Source of the DNA: CAYTES01 sp964436935
GTDB lineage: Bacteria; Patescibacteriota; Gracilibacteria; UBA1369; UBA12473
Length of the DNA stretch: 14,022 bases
Assembly: GCA_964436935.1 (NCBI GenBank)
Contig: CAYTES010000036.1
Coordinates: 1 to 14,022 of the forward strand
Direction: 5' to 3'
Under the pieces are notes generated by a model. That model searched no databases. It had not been told where the DNA came from and was given only the letters and a program-made list of their open reading frames with translations. This document shows positions 1-5,864 of the stretch, in pieces (the first letter of the stretch is position 1; every line of letters starts with the position of its first letter). The translations under genes were made by a program, and so were the position numbers.

Positions 1-220
1 AACCGCTACTGGTTCCACTCGTGCCACCTCCACAGTCCATTGCACAAGTACTGGACGTTTCTCCATTGTTACAAGCATAGTCTCCACAATAGCCATAGGT
101 CGTTCCCGAGGTGCTCCCACTGGTTGAACCGCTACTGGTTCCACTCGTGCCACCTCCACAGTCCATTGCACAAGTACTGGAGGTTTCTCCATTGTTACAA
201 GCATAGTCTCCACAATAGCC
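1..220. repeat. 126-bp direct repeat, two visible copies (1-94 and 127-220)
   Basis: The segments 1-94 and 127-220 are identical except at position 56 versus 182 (C versus G), an offset of exactly 126 bp, or 42 codons. They encode the Cys-rich module of the minus-strand secreted protein. Near identity at DNA level, rather than only at protein level, indicates recent duplication or gene conversion, and the copy number probably varies outside the window edge. Confidence 0.9.
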
Positions 221-445
221 CGTGGGATAAGTCCCACTATTGGGGTCGGTGGATTGTGCCAATAAAACACTCACCGCCATACGAGGCACATCCATTTTAC
301 TGAGCATTTTTGAACCGGGTCCTTGATAGTCCGAATAGTCGGCAATGGCAGGAGCCGCCCCAAAAACAAACAGGAAAACCGCCAGCGTTCCCATGCGGAC
401 GGACCGGTCGGCCCAATATTGTTTAATTTTTCCGAATTTTTTCAT
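1..445 (-). CDS. Secreted Cys-rich tandem-repeat protein (3' end cut by window edge)
   Basis: The frame is open from an ATG at 445 down to base 1, giving 148 visible residues with no stop, so the C-terminus lies outside the window. Residues 1-17 are basic (MKKFGKIKQYW...), residues 18-35 are a hydrophobic segment ending A-P-A-I-A, and cleavage before D36 is likely: a Sec signal peptide. From residue 77 there is a 42-residue tandem repeat, each unit having a module C-G-D-Y-A-C-N-N-G-E-T-S-S-T-C-A-M-D-C (C78/C83/C92/C96, then C120/C125/C134/C138) followed by a Gly/Ser/Thr-rich linker. Paired cysteines with acidic residues in an exported protein suggest small disulfide-bonded, possibly metal-binding knobs on a flexible stalk; that is inference. 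Similar CGDxxCxxGET modules recur in large surface proteins of CPR bacteria and archaea. There is no clear ribosome-binding site; the leader is A/T-rich. Function is unknown, probably surface adhesion or structure. Confidence 0.82.
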   Translation of the reverse strand, partial: MKKFGKIKQYWADRSVRMGTLAVFLFVFGAAPAIADYSDYQGPGSKMLSKMDVPRMAVSVLLAQSTDPNSGTYPTGYCGDYACNNGETSSTCAMDCGGGTSGTSSGSTSGSTSGTTYGYCGDYACNNGETSSTCAMDCGGGTSGTSSG

Positions 446-591
446 TTTATTTTTATGTTATATTTTAAAATTTAATAAATAAAATTGTCCTACTGGAAAA
501 CGAAAATAACCATTGCGGCGTTGAGTTAAAAAATAAAAAATGTTAAATTAATAAAAAATGATAATTAAACTATTTGCAAAACTATCATATC

Positions 592-620
592 ATTATAATA
601 CTATTATTATTCTTCGTCAA
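592..620 (-). promoter_or_regulatory. Sigma70-type promoter for the Cys-rich secreted protein
   Basis: Read on the minus strand there is TTGACG (620-615), a 17-bp spacer, and a perfect TATAAT (597-592). Transcription would start near 585, leaving an AT-rich leader of about 140 nt before the ATG at 445. The match (11 of 12 consensus positions with optimal spacing) is strong. Function is inferred from sequence only. Confidence 0.72.
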
Positions 621-746
621 TTAAAATTCTATTTTGGTAACTCTCTCAAAGCGAGATTCAGGGGATTGCCGCTTCAAATTTTCACTAAAATATTTTTTAA
701 GTGCATCAAGAATGGGGGTTTGCCCCGTCCCCCGCTTTAGGTTAGA
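621..746 (-). pseudogene. Possible C-terminal remnant of a lost minus-strand gene
   Basis: On the minus strand the frame from 746 to a TAA at 623-621 reads 41 sense codons with no start codon; just upstream (749-747) is an in-frame stop. The last residues, G-T-G-Q-T-P-I-L-D-A-L-K-K-Y-F-S-E-N-L-K and then ...SRFERVTKIEF, have the mixed charged/hydrophobic make-up of real protein rather than of AT-rich noncoding translation. The stop directly abuts the -35 box of the next promoter (TAATTGACG), as expected for the end of a genuine upstream gene. It could be a leftover after a rearrangement placed the FtsA-like gene here. It is short, and chance cannot be excluded. Confidence 0.3.
714..733. other. 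Mutually exclusive G/C hairpins in front of the FtsA-like gene
   Basis: GGGG (715-718) can pair with CCCC (723-726) across a TTTG loop, or GGGGG (714-718) can pair with CCCCC (729-733) across a 10-nt loop. These sit 26-45 bases before the ATG at 759, in an otherwise AT-rich leader, so they could affect translation or end readthrough transcription. No U-tract follows, so it is not a standard terminator. The role is speculative. Confidence 0.35.
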
Positions 747-758
747 TTAGCGTTAACT

Positions 759-2012
759 ATGTCTCCCTGGTTCAAATCCAAAGTAAAACATGCCGGCAGT
801 ACCGTTTTGGCTCTCGATATCGGAACGGAATTCATTAAAGCCCTGATCCTTCGCGCTGAAAACGAAAAAGGGAAAGTCATGGGTGTTTCTAAAATGCACC
901 AGAATCCCGGCGACATGCACAATGGAACGATCACGGATATCGCTTCGGTCATTCGTACATGTAAAGAAGCCATCGCCCAGGCCATTCAAATGTCCGGCGT
1001 CCTTCCCGATCATCTTATTTTGGGAATTGCGGGAGATTTGATCAAGGGATCTTCCCGAACCATTCGGTATCGCCGCCATCAACCTCAGGGGAAAATCCAT
1101 CTGGAAGAACTCAAAAACATTATTCATAAAGTTCAATGGAAAGCCTTTGAACAGATCCGCGCCGAACTGGCGCAAGAAACAGGCTACAACGAAATCGATA
1201 TTAAGTTGGTTAGTGCTTCCATTATGGAAATTAGAATTGATGATTATAAAGTCAATAACCCCATTGGATTTCAGGGGAATGAAGTGGTGGTGACGATATT
1301 CAACGCGTTTTCGCCTCTTGTACACTATGGGGTCCTTCAAAGTATTGTTGCGGAATTGAACATCGACCTACTGGCGATGACCTCGGAACCCTATGCGTTG
1401 TCTCGCGCGCTCCACTCGGAAAAAGGCTCCGGTTTGAACGCCATCATCATGGACATTGGTGGAGGTACAACGGACCTTGCCCTGGTGCGTGACGGCATCT
1501 TGGAAGGCAGCAGGATGTTTACCATTGGAGGTCGCAGCTTCACCAAACGTATTTCCCATAACCTCAACATCTCTTTTGTGGAGGCGGAAGAAGTCAAATT
1601 GGCCTACTCCGCGAGTCGCCTTGAAAAACAGTCCCAAAAAATTGTAGCGGATGCCTTGAAAAAGGATTGTGAGGTGTGGCTCACGGGCATCACCCTCACT
1701 CTAAATGAGTTTGCTTCGGTCAACACCTTGCCTTCCTCCATCCTGCTTTGTGGAGGAGGGTCTCATTTGCCCGAAATTAAAACCATTCTTTCGGAAGGAG
1801 ATTGGTGGAAGGCTTTGCCTTTTGACTTAAAACCACAGGTGAATTTTCTCCAACCTCAGACGATCGGGGATATTAAAGATGAAACCCATCTCTTGCAAGA
1901 AATGGAAGACGTTACCCCCCTGGCCCTGGGATACACCGGTATCCAATTTTTGGAAGACGAAAAATCACTTGGAAAAATCCTTCGTAAGGTCGTCCGACTC
2001 ATGCAAGTTTAA
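759..2012 (+). CDS. ftsA: FtsA-like actin-fold ATPase (cell division protein FtsA family)
   Basis: The 417-residue product has the ordered actin/HSP70-fold ATP-binding motifs: phosphate 1 (V-L-A-L-D-I-G-T, residues 16-23), phosphate 2 (I-I-M-D-I-G-G-G-T-T-D, 229-239) and the adenosine motif (I-L-L-C-G-G-G-S-H-L, 328-337). Between the first two lies an insertion of about 85 residues (86-170) ending N-P-I-G-F-Q-G (167-173), which fits the FtsA SHS2 (1C) subdomain. The C-terminus (404-417, GKILRKVVRLMQV) is a basic amphipathic helix like the membrane-targeting tail of FtsA. FtsA tethers FtsZ filaments to the membrane and recruits divisome proteins; PilM of type IV pili shares the fold and is the main alternative. 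No ftsZ is visible here. Length is typical of FtsA. The ATG at 759 has no Shine-Dalgarno sequence. The next gene, a one-TM protein, was probably adjoining before a palindromic insertion. Confidence 0.85.
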   Translation: MSPWFKSKVKHAGSTVLALDIGTEFIKALILRAENEKGKVMGVSKMHQNPGDMHNGTITDIASVIRTCKEAIAQAIQMSGVLPDHLILGIAGDLIKGSSRTIRYRRHQPQGKIHLEELKNIIHKVQWKAFEQIRAELAQETGYNEIDIKLVSASIMEIRIDDYKVNNPIGFQGNEVVVTIFNAFSPLVHYGVLQSIVAELNIDLLAMTSEPYALSRALHSEKGSGLNAIIMDIGGGTTDLALVRDGILEGSRMFTIGGRSFTKRISHNLNISFVEAEEVKLAYSASRLEKQSQKIVADALKKDCEVWLTGITLTLNEFASVNTLPSSILLCGGGSHLPEIKTILSEGDWWKALPFDLKPQVNFLQPQTIGDIKDETHLLQEMEDVTPLALGYTGIQFLEDEKSLGKILRKVVRLMQV

Positions 2013-2016
2013 TTAA

Positions 2017-2200
2017 GGAACCTCTGAAAAACATGCTATCTACTAAAAATTCCATCGTTCGGCCACAAAAGGCTCAACTTCCCTTCGGGGGTCCGTTTGT
2101 CGTATCGGTATCCTCCCTGCAAGCAGGGGGGCCCGGCCTTCACCTTTTTCGCTCAAACGAATGAAATTTTCGTAACGAAACCATGTTTTTCAGAAGTTCC
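2017..2200. mobile_element. MITE-like palindromic insertion, about 184 bp
   Basis: The ends are 19-bp terminal inverted repeats with one mismatch: 2017-2035 (GGAACCTCTGAAAAACATG) and 2182-2200 (CATGTTTTTCAGAAGTTCC). Both ends abut TAA (2014-2016 and 2202-2204, with one extra C at 2201), a possible 3-bp target duplication. Inside, 2041-2072 pairs imperfectly with 2143-2174, so the element could fold nearly end to end. The apex has smaller hairpins: CCC-TTCG-GGG at 2081-2090 and CCCTGC-AA-GCAGGG at 2115-2128. It has no coding capacity. This is the structure of a non-autonomous miniature inverted-repeat element; the end sequence is reminiscent of IS5-type ends, but I could not check that. Confidence 0.72.
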
Positions 2201-2222
2201 CTAACTCTTCACTTTAATTCTA

Positions 2223-4052
2223 ATGTCCGAGCTGATGGATCCTCACGATTCTCCTTCTCAAGAGCCCTCTCCTATCCGACAAGTTTCGAAACGGAAAGTG
2301 CTCACCATTGATTTGGATGAAGAAATCACTTCCATTTTTGAGCGCATCCAAAAACTCAATACGGAAGACGTTTTTTTACTTGTTCCCGAAAGGGCCGTTT
2401 TACTTCAAAGTGTTGTCAATCTTAACATTCTCAAGCGAAAAGTTTCCGAATTGAATAGAACGCTTTCGATCATTACCAGTGATCCCATTGGAATAAAACT
2501 TGCTCTTAAAGCCGGGGTTCCTGTTTTTGACCAGATGTCTCCCACGGTAACTCCCGGTGAGAAAAAAAATGAATTCCATTCCGAAGAAATTCTCGCACCA
2601 ATTGAAGCCCTGAGTAACGAAGTGGATGAAGATGAACCGGAACGCTTGATCGAACGCAAGCTTTCCATTTTTGACATTGTTCAGAAAGCAAAGAAACAAC
2701 GTAACTTTTCTATTGATTCCATTCGAAAATTCTTATCGTCTTCCAGCAAAGATAGTGCGCTCTTTAAGGAGCCTTCCCGGTTTGCTGTGGGAGCCCCGAG
2801 TCGAAAAACATTGGGAACATTGGTGGTGGCCAGCCTCAGCATCCTATTTGTCATCAGTTATATTGCGCTCCCCGGCGCCACCGTCATCATCACTCCCCAA
2901 TCGGATGTCATTGAACAGGGAATCAACGTCACCTTGGCGAATGTCAATCGATATGGGACCAACCCCAACCTGGACAGTGAACACACCGTTGCGTATTACC
3001 CTCTCGACATCACCCTTCAAAAAACACTCGACTATACGGCAACCGGAGAAATTTTTAATGGAACCAATGCCACGGGAACCGCGACGTTCATCAATGAGCG
3101 TTCCACCCCTTGGACACTTGTTGCCTTCACTCGAATCCAAACCGAAGACGGGCTTGTTTTTAGAACTCAATCTCCTGTGACGGTTCCTTCGGCAACCTCC
3201 GCCGGATTTGGAAGCGCGACAGCCACCGTGATCGCGGATGATGTGGATGCTTACGAACGAGTGATTGGACAGCGAGGCAATATTGAAGCCAGTTCTTTTT
3301 TTCTACCGGCCTTGCGAGAAGAAAGTCGTCAATTGCTCTACGCCCGAAGTTCGGCCCCCATGACCGGAGGAAGTACCGTGGTGACGCTTAAAATCACTCA
3401 AGACGATTTGGATGCTTCCGCAGAGCTGATGAAGAAAATACTGAAGGACGCGGTCGTGGAGGAACTCGAAAAAGCGGTGGCGCAACAAAATCAACTCAAT
3501 GGGACCTCCCTCAAGTTGCTCAATCTCAGTGATGCGATTCAAATGCAGGAACCGGTGGTGGACGTTCCCACCAATCTGGTTGAAGCCATTCAGGATCAGT
3601 TTCAAGTGTCCGGCACCCTCAAGGTATCTGGAGTGGTCTACAATAGCGAGGACTTATTCACCATTCTCAAGGAAGAATTGGAGCACCGTAAAAGCCCCGA
3701 AAAACTTTTGATCAAAGTGGATGAAGATTCGATTTCGCATGAAATTTTTTCGTTCAATGAAATTCCGGGCCAGATTAAAATGACCTCAAAAATTAAGGGC
3801 ATTGAAGCCTATGCGATTGACCCGAGCGATGAACACGGGGCGCAATTGATCAAGAAAATAAAAGAGCACATCGCCGGAAAAACCATAACGGAGGCCGAAG
3901 ACTATGTTCAAAATCTGGAGGAGGTCAACAAAGTGGAGATCTCCAGTTGGCCGGTATGGGCGCCCACCATTCCCACCGTGTTTGAAAATATTGAGGTGGA
4001 GGTGGATGAAGAATGGCTGAGGGGAATGACAGAAGAGGAAACTGCCTCCTAG
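2223..4052 (+). CDS. Single-pass membrane protein, CPR-type, large extracytoplasmic region (baseplate-J-like)
   Basis: The 609-residue product has an N-terminal cytoplasmic domain (about 24-104) with alternating beta/alpha pattern (VLTIDLDEEI...VFLLVPERAVLLQSVVNLNIL...VPVFDQ), a charged linker (105-195), one transmembrane helix (about 196-217) followed by PGATVIITP, and about 390 residues outside. The outer part includes a beta-rich segment (274-340: TGTATFINERSTPW...LVFRTQSPVTVPS...TATVIADD) and a C-terminal region (540-594) with K-I-K-E-H-I-A-G-K-T-I-T-E-A...V-E-I-S-S-W-P-V-W-A-P-T-I-P. I recall this architecture from uncharacterised CPR membrane proteins that sometimes draw weak baseplate-J matches; that is memory, not a search. 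It probably formed an operon with the FtsA-like gene before the palindromic insertion. By analogy with PilM-PilN or FtsA and its divisome partners, it could be the membrane partner of that ATPase. The ATG at 2223 has no Shine-Dalgarno; a second ATG lies at 2235. Confidence 0.8.
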   Translation: MSELMDPHDSPSQEPSPIRQVSKRKVLTIDLDEEITSIFERIQKLNTEDVFLLVPERAVLLQSVVNLNILKRKVSELNRTLSIITSDPIGIKLALKAGVPVFDQMSPTVTPGEKKNEFHSEEILAPIEALSNEVDEDEPERLIERKLSIFDIVQKAKKQRNFSIDSIRKFLSSSSKDSALFKEPSRFAVGAPSRKTLGTLVVASLSILFVISYIALPGATVIITPQSDVIEQGINVTLANVNRYGTNPNLDSEHTVAYYPLDITLQKTLDYTATGEIFNGTNATGTATFINERSTPWTLVAFTRIQTEDGLVFRTQSPVTVPSATSAGFGSATATVIADDVDAYERVIGQRGNIEASSFFLPALREESRQLLYARSSAPMTGGSTVVTLKITQDDLDASAELMKKILKDAVVEELEKAVAQQNQLNGTSLKLLNLSDAIQMQEPVVDVPTNLVEAIQDQFQVSGTLKVSGVVYNSEDLFTILKEELEHRKSPEKLLIKVDEDSISHEIFSFNEIPGQIKMTSKIKGIEAYAIDPSDEHGAQLIKKIKEHIAGKTITEAEDYVQNLEEVNKVEISSWPVWAPTIPTVFENIEVEVDEEWLRGMTEEETAS

Positions 4053-4061
4053 CGAACCGGC

Positions 4062-4781
4062 TTATTCTTTCTTTTCTTTAAAAGAAGTTAAAATTTCCGA
4101 TAAAGTTCTTTTATCTCCTGGGATAGAGTTTCTATAAATTCTCAGGAAAGTTTCTTTTTTGCGATTGTCCCAATCCAAGACCTCAAGATGGGGTCTGCCT
4201 AAAATTCCTCGCAACTTGGATTCAACTTTCGAAGTGGGATCTTTGATCACACACTCCATCATTAGATCCTGATAGCCATCTTCCCCAAAGCGGATTTCAA
4301 AATCATCTTCAACAAGCCGTGTTCCTTCTTCTTTTTTTAACGGGCCATATAAGAGAGCCATTTTGAGATGATGCGTGCATTGCGACTCGAAAAATCGTAA
4401 CAGTTTTCTTTCTCCCGGGAAGTCCTTGTACAAATTTGTCACTATGAACCAGAGCGTTTTAGTATCCAATTCCATTTCTCCGATGCGTCGGAGTTCATTG
4501 ATCAGTACCGCTTCTGTAGATTCTTTGGCCGTCTGTGTGCTCTCTTTTTCTTGCTTGAGTTCATCGGTTTCTTTAGCGATATCCCCAATATTTTGAAGGG
4601 CTCTCCCGGTTCGACCTCTGACATGCTCTCTCAGGGATCCTACGGGTGTATTTATGAATTTCTCTAAGGCCTCTTTGGATTCCTGATAATCATAGCGAGC
4701 TCTCCCCACTTCGACAAAAAGTCTTTCAAACTTGGCCTTTTGAGTTTCTGGAGTTGAATCTTTTTCCTGTTGAGCTCTCAT
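4062..4781 (-). CDS. Hypothetical charged, partly coiled-coil protein
   Basis: I do not recognise this 239-residue protein. It has no signal peptide or membrane segment, so it is probably cytoplasmic. Residues 1-110 are rich in Glu, Lys, Gln, Thr and Arg with helical, coiled-coil-like character (KETDELKQEKESTQTAKEST). Residues 115-239 look more globular (LWFIVTNLYKDFPGERKLLRFF, then HHLKMALLYG and LEVLDWDNRKKETFLRIYRN). Its stop is 9 bp from the end of the preceding plus-strand gene (convergent, with no terminator in the gap), and its start is about 107 bp from the divergent HAD-like gene, suggesting a shared control region. The ATG at 4781 lacks a Shine-Dalgarno sequence. Codon use is like its neighbours. 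Confidence 0.7.
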   Translation of the reverse strand: MRAQQEKDSTPETQKAKFERLFVEVGRARYDYQESKEALEKFINTPVGSLREHVRGRTGRALQNIGDIAKETDELKQEKESTQTAKESTEAVLINELRRIGEMELDTKTLWFIVTNLYKDFPGERKLLRFFESQCTHHLKMALLYGPLKKEEGTRLVEDDFEIRFGEDGYQDLMMECVIKDPTSKVESKLRGILGRPHLEVLDWDNRKKETFLRIYRNSIPGDKRTLSEILTSFKEKKE

Positions 4782-4888
4782 GAGTAAATTGATTATGGAT
4801 TAGGGGAATTGGCGATATTCGAGGCAGCGTAGTCATTTTGGGGGAAGCGGACCGACCGGGCTTATCCATTGGAACCGGAGCGCAAGAA

Positions 4889-5773
4889 ATGAAGGGACAG
4901 TTCCGTTTTGAGGGAAGACTCATTCCTTACTGGTTGCATCAATTGGACCCGCAACTGGCTCATGTTTACGAAGAATGGCTTCGAGAAAAACTTCCTCGCA
5001 TCAACCGTCTGCTTAAAACGGATCCGGACTTGGGATACGACAAAAAGAATCGAATGATGAAGCCCGAAATTGCCATTGAAAATTTTTGGTTCGAGCATGA
5101 AGCATTCATTCGAAATGAATTGGAAAAGCTAGTGCCCCATACTCCGGACGAAAATCCAAAGAAAAGACGTGAAGTGATTGAGCAGGCATTAGGAGTTGAG
5201 AAAAATTTTGTCCGCGAGGTTTTCATGGCCTATTCCCGATGGATCAAAGAAGATCCCCGACCGCTCGTACTATGGGACATCGATGACACGATGGGAAAGG
5301 CGTATGGAAGTGAAAAATGGAAAACTCGTCCCTGTTTACCGCTTCTTTTGGAAGACCTTGAGCAATTTTACCCCCTGGAAATGGGTATTGATTCGGACCG
5401 TACGGTGAGAGAAACGCAATTTTGTCTTGGGATGGAAATCGGAGAGTTGACCACGGAAGAACAGGAACGTTTCAAGTTCTTAACGCATGGGGAGATGGGT
5501 GAGATTCAAAAATATTTAACATCCGATCAAATCTACTGCTCACGTCTGGAGGAAGCTGCGAAGCTGGATGAAAGGATCGACCTGCTTAAAATTCCTCAGG
5601 AATATTATGAAAAATACTCACTAGGAAGCATCGATAAAATACGCATTATCCTTTGGCTCACTCAGCAAGGAAAAAACGTCAAAGCCATTGATGACATGGA
5701 TTTTGCAAAAATAAAACCGCAAGACAATGTTTTTGTGGACCGGGAAACCATGATGCCCCGATTTTTATATTAG
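4889..5773 (+). CDS. HAD-superfamily-like protein with long helical N-terminal region
   Basis: The 294-residue product contains L-V-L-W-D-I-D-D-T-M-G (residues 127-136), the DxDxT nucleophile and acid/base motif of haloacid dehalogenase-fold phosphotransferases (D130, D132, T134). Further on, S-I-D-K-I-R-I-I-L-W-L (248-257) can supply the conserved lysine (K250), and V-K-A-I-D-D-M-D (264-271) the acidic magnesium-binding motif, each after a spacing typical of the fold. The serine/threonine motif II is not obvious, so activity is uncertain. Residues 1-120 are helical, charged and unlike known HAD caps. I chose the ATG at 4889 because GGAG lies 8 bases upstream (4877-4880), the best ribosome-binding site in the window; an in-frame TTG at 4838 would add 17 residues. 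It is divergent to the coiled-coil gene. The substrate is unknown. Confidence 0.68.
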   Translation: MKGQFRFEGRLIPYWLHQLDPQLAHVYEEWLREKLPRINRLLKTDPDLGYDKKNRMMKPEIAIENFWFEHEAFIRNELEKLVPHTPDENPKKRREVIEQALGVEKNFVREVFMAYSRWIKEDPRPLVLWDIDDTMGKAYGSEKWKTRPCLPLLLEDLEQFYPLEMGIDSDRTVRETQFCLGMEIGELTTEEQERFKFLTHGEMGEIQKYLTSDQIYCSRLEEAAKLDERIDLLKIPQEYYEKYSLGSIDKIRIILWLTQQGKNVKAIDDMDFAKIKPQDNVFVDRETMMPRFLY

Positions 5774-5780
5774 GAGCTGT

Positions 5781-5821
5781 AAAAAAGGCCTGATTGACTC
5801 TGTTCACCCACGGCTTTTTTT
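5781..5821 (+). terminator. Probable terminator after the HAD-like gene
   Basis: AAAAAAGGCC (5781-5790) pairs with GGCTTTTTTT (5812-5821), counting one G-T wobble, and the descending arm is a T-run. The loop is long (21 nt) and only a few pairs are G/C, so strength is doubtful. It lies 8 bp after the stop at 5773 and before proS. Confidence 0.45.
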
Positions 5822-5826
5822 ATGAT
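5794..5826 (+). promoter_or_regulatory. Weak candidate promoter for proS
   Basis: TTGACT (5794-5799) and TATGAT (5821-5826) each match consensus at 5 of 6 positions, and the implied start near 5833 would leave a 32-nt leader. The spacer is 21 bp, too long for a normal sigma70 promoter, so the call is tentative. It overlaps the terminator-like hairpin. Confidence 0.25.
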
Positions 5827-5864
5827 AAGTTGTGTTTAAAAGTTTTTTATCTTTTATTTTTTCC

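Larger units (their letters stand above)
446..758. other. Intergenic region between divergent genes, AT-rich, no intact gene
   Basis: This 313-bp stretch separates the left-edge minus-strand gene from the FtsA-like gene. Bases 446-640 are much more AT-rich than the flanking genes and hold the minus-strand promoter and its long leader. Bases 621-746 hold an open minus-strand frame resembling the end of a protein (listed separately). Bases 714-733 hold competing G/C hairpins. I find no convincing plus-strand promoter for the FtsA-like gene: the only perfect plus-strand TATAAT (594-599) has its nearest -35-like TTGCAA only 14 bp away. A 60-codon plus-strand frame at 558-740 looks like chance. 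Confidence 0.7.

Noticed and set aside
1..220. CRISPR-like array
   Set aside because: The repeat is 94 bp or longer with a 126-bp period, in frame and coding; no short repeat with unique spacers.
40..303. 87-codon plus-strand frame, His/Trp/Ser-rich, over the left-edge repeat
   Set aside because: It is the antisense shadow of the minus-strand Cys-rich protein, which has a signal peptide and a sensible repeat.
558..740. 60-codon plus-strand frame in the intergenic region
   Set aside because: It begins in very AT-rich sequence, has no leader signals, and its residues look random; the opposite strand is more protein-like over 621-746.
753..1340. 195-codon minus-strand frame opposite the FtsA-like gene
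   Set aside because: Its product has no recognisable pattern and lies wholly opposite a well-supported gene.
2036..2181. Riboswitch or small RNA in the gap after the FtsA-like gene
   Set aside because: The hairpins are explained better by an inverted-repeat mobile element with matching ends.
4035..4080. Terminator between the convergent genes near 4052/4062
   Set aside because: Only a 4-bp GAGG/CCTC stem and an A/T-only hairpin, both within coding ends, with no proper T-tract.
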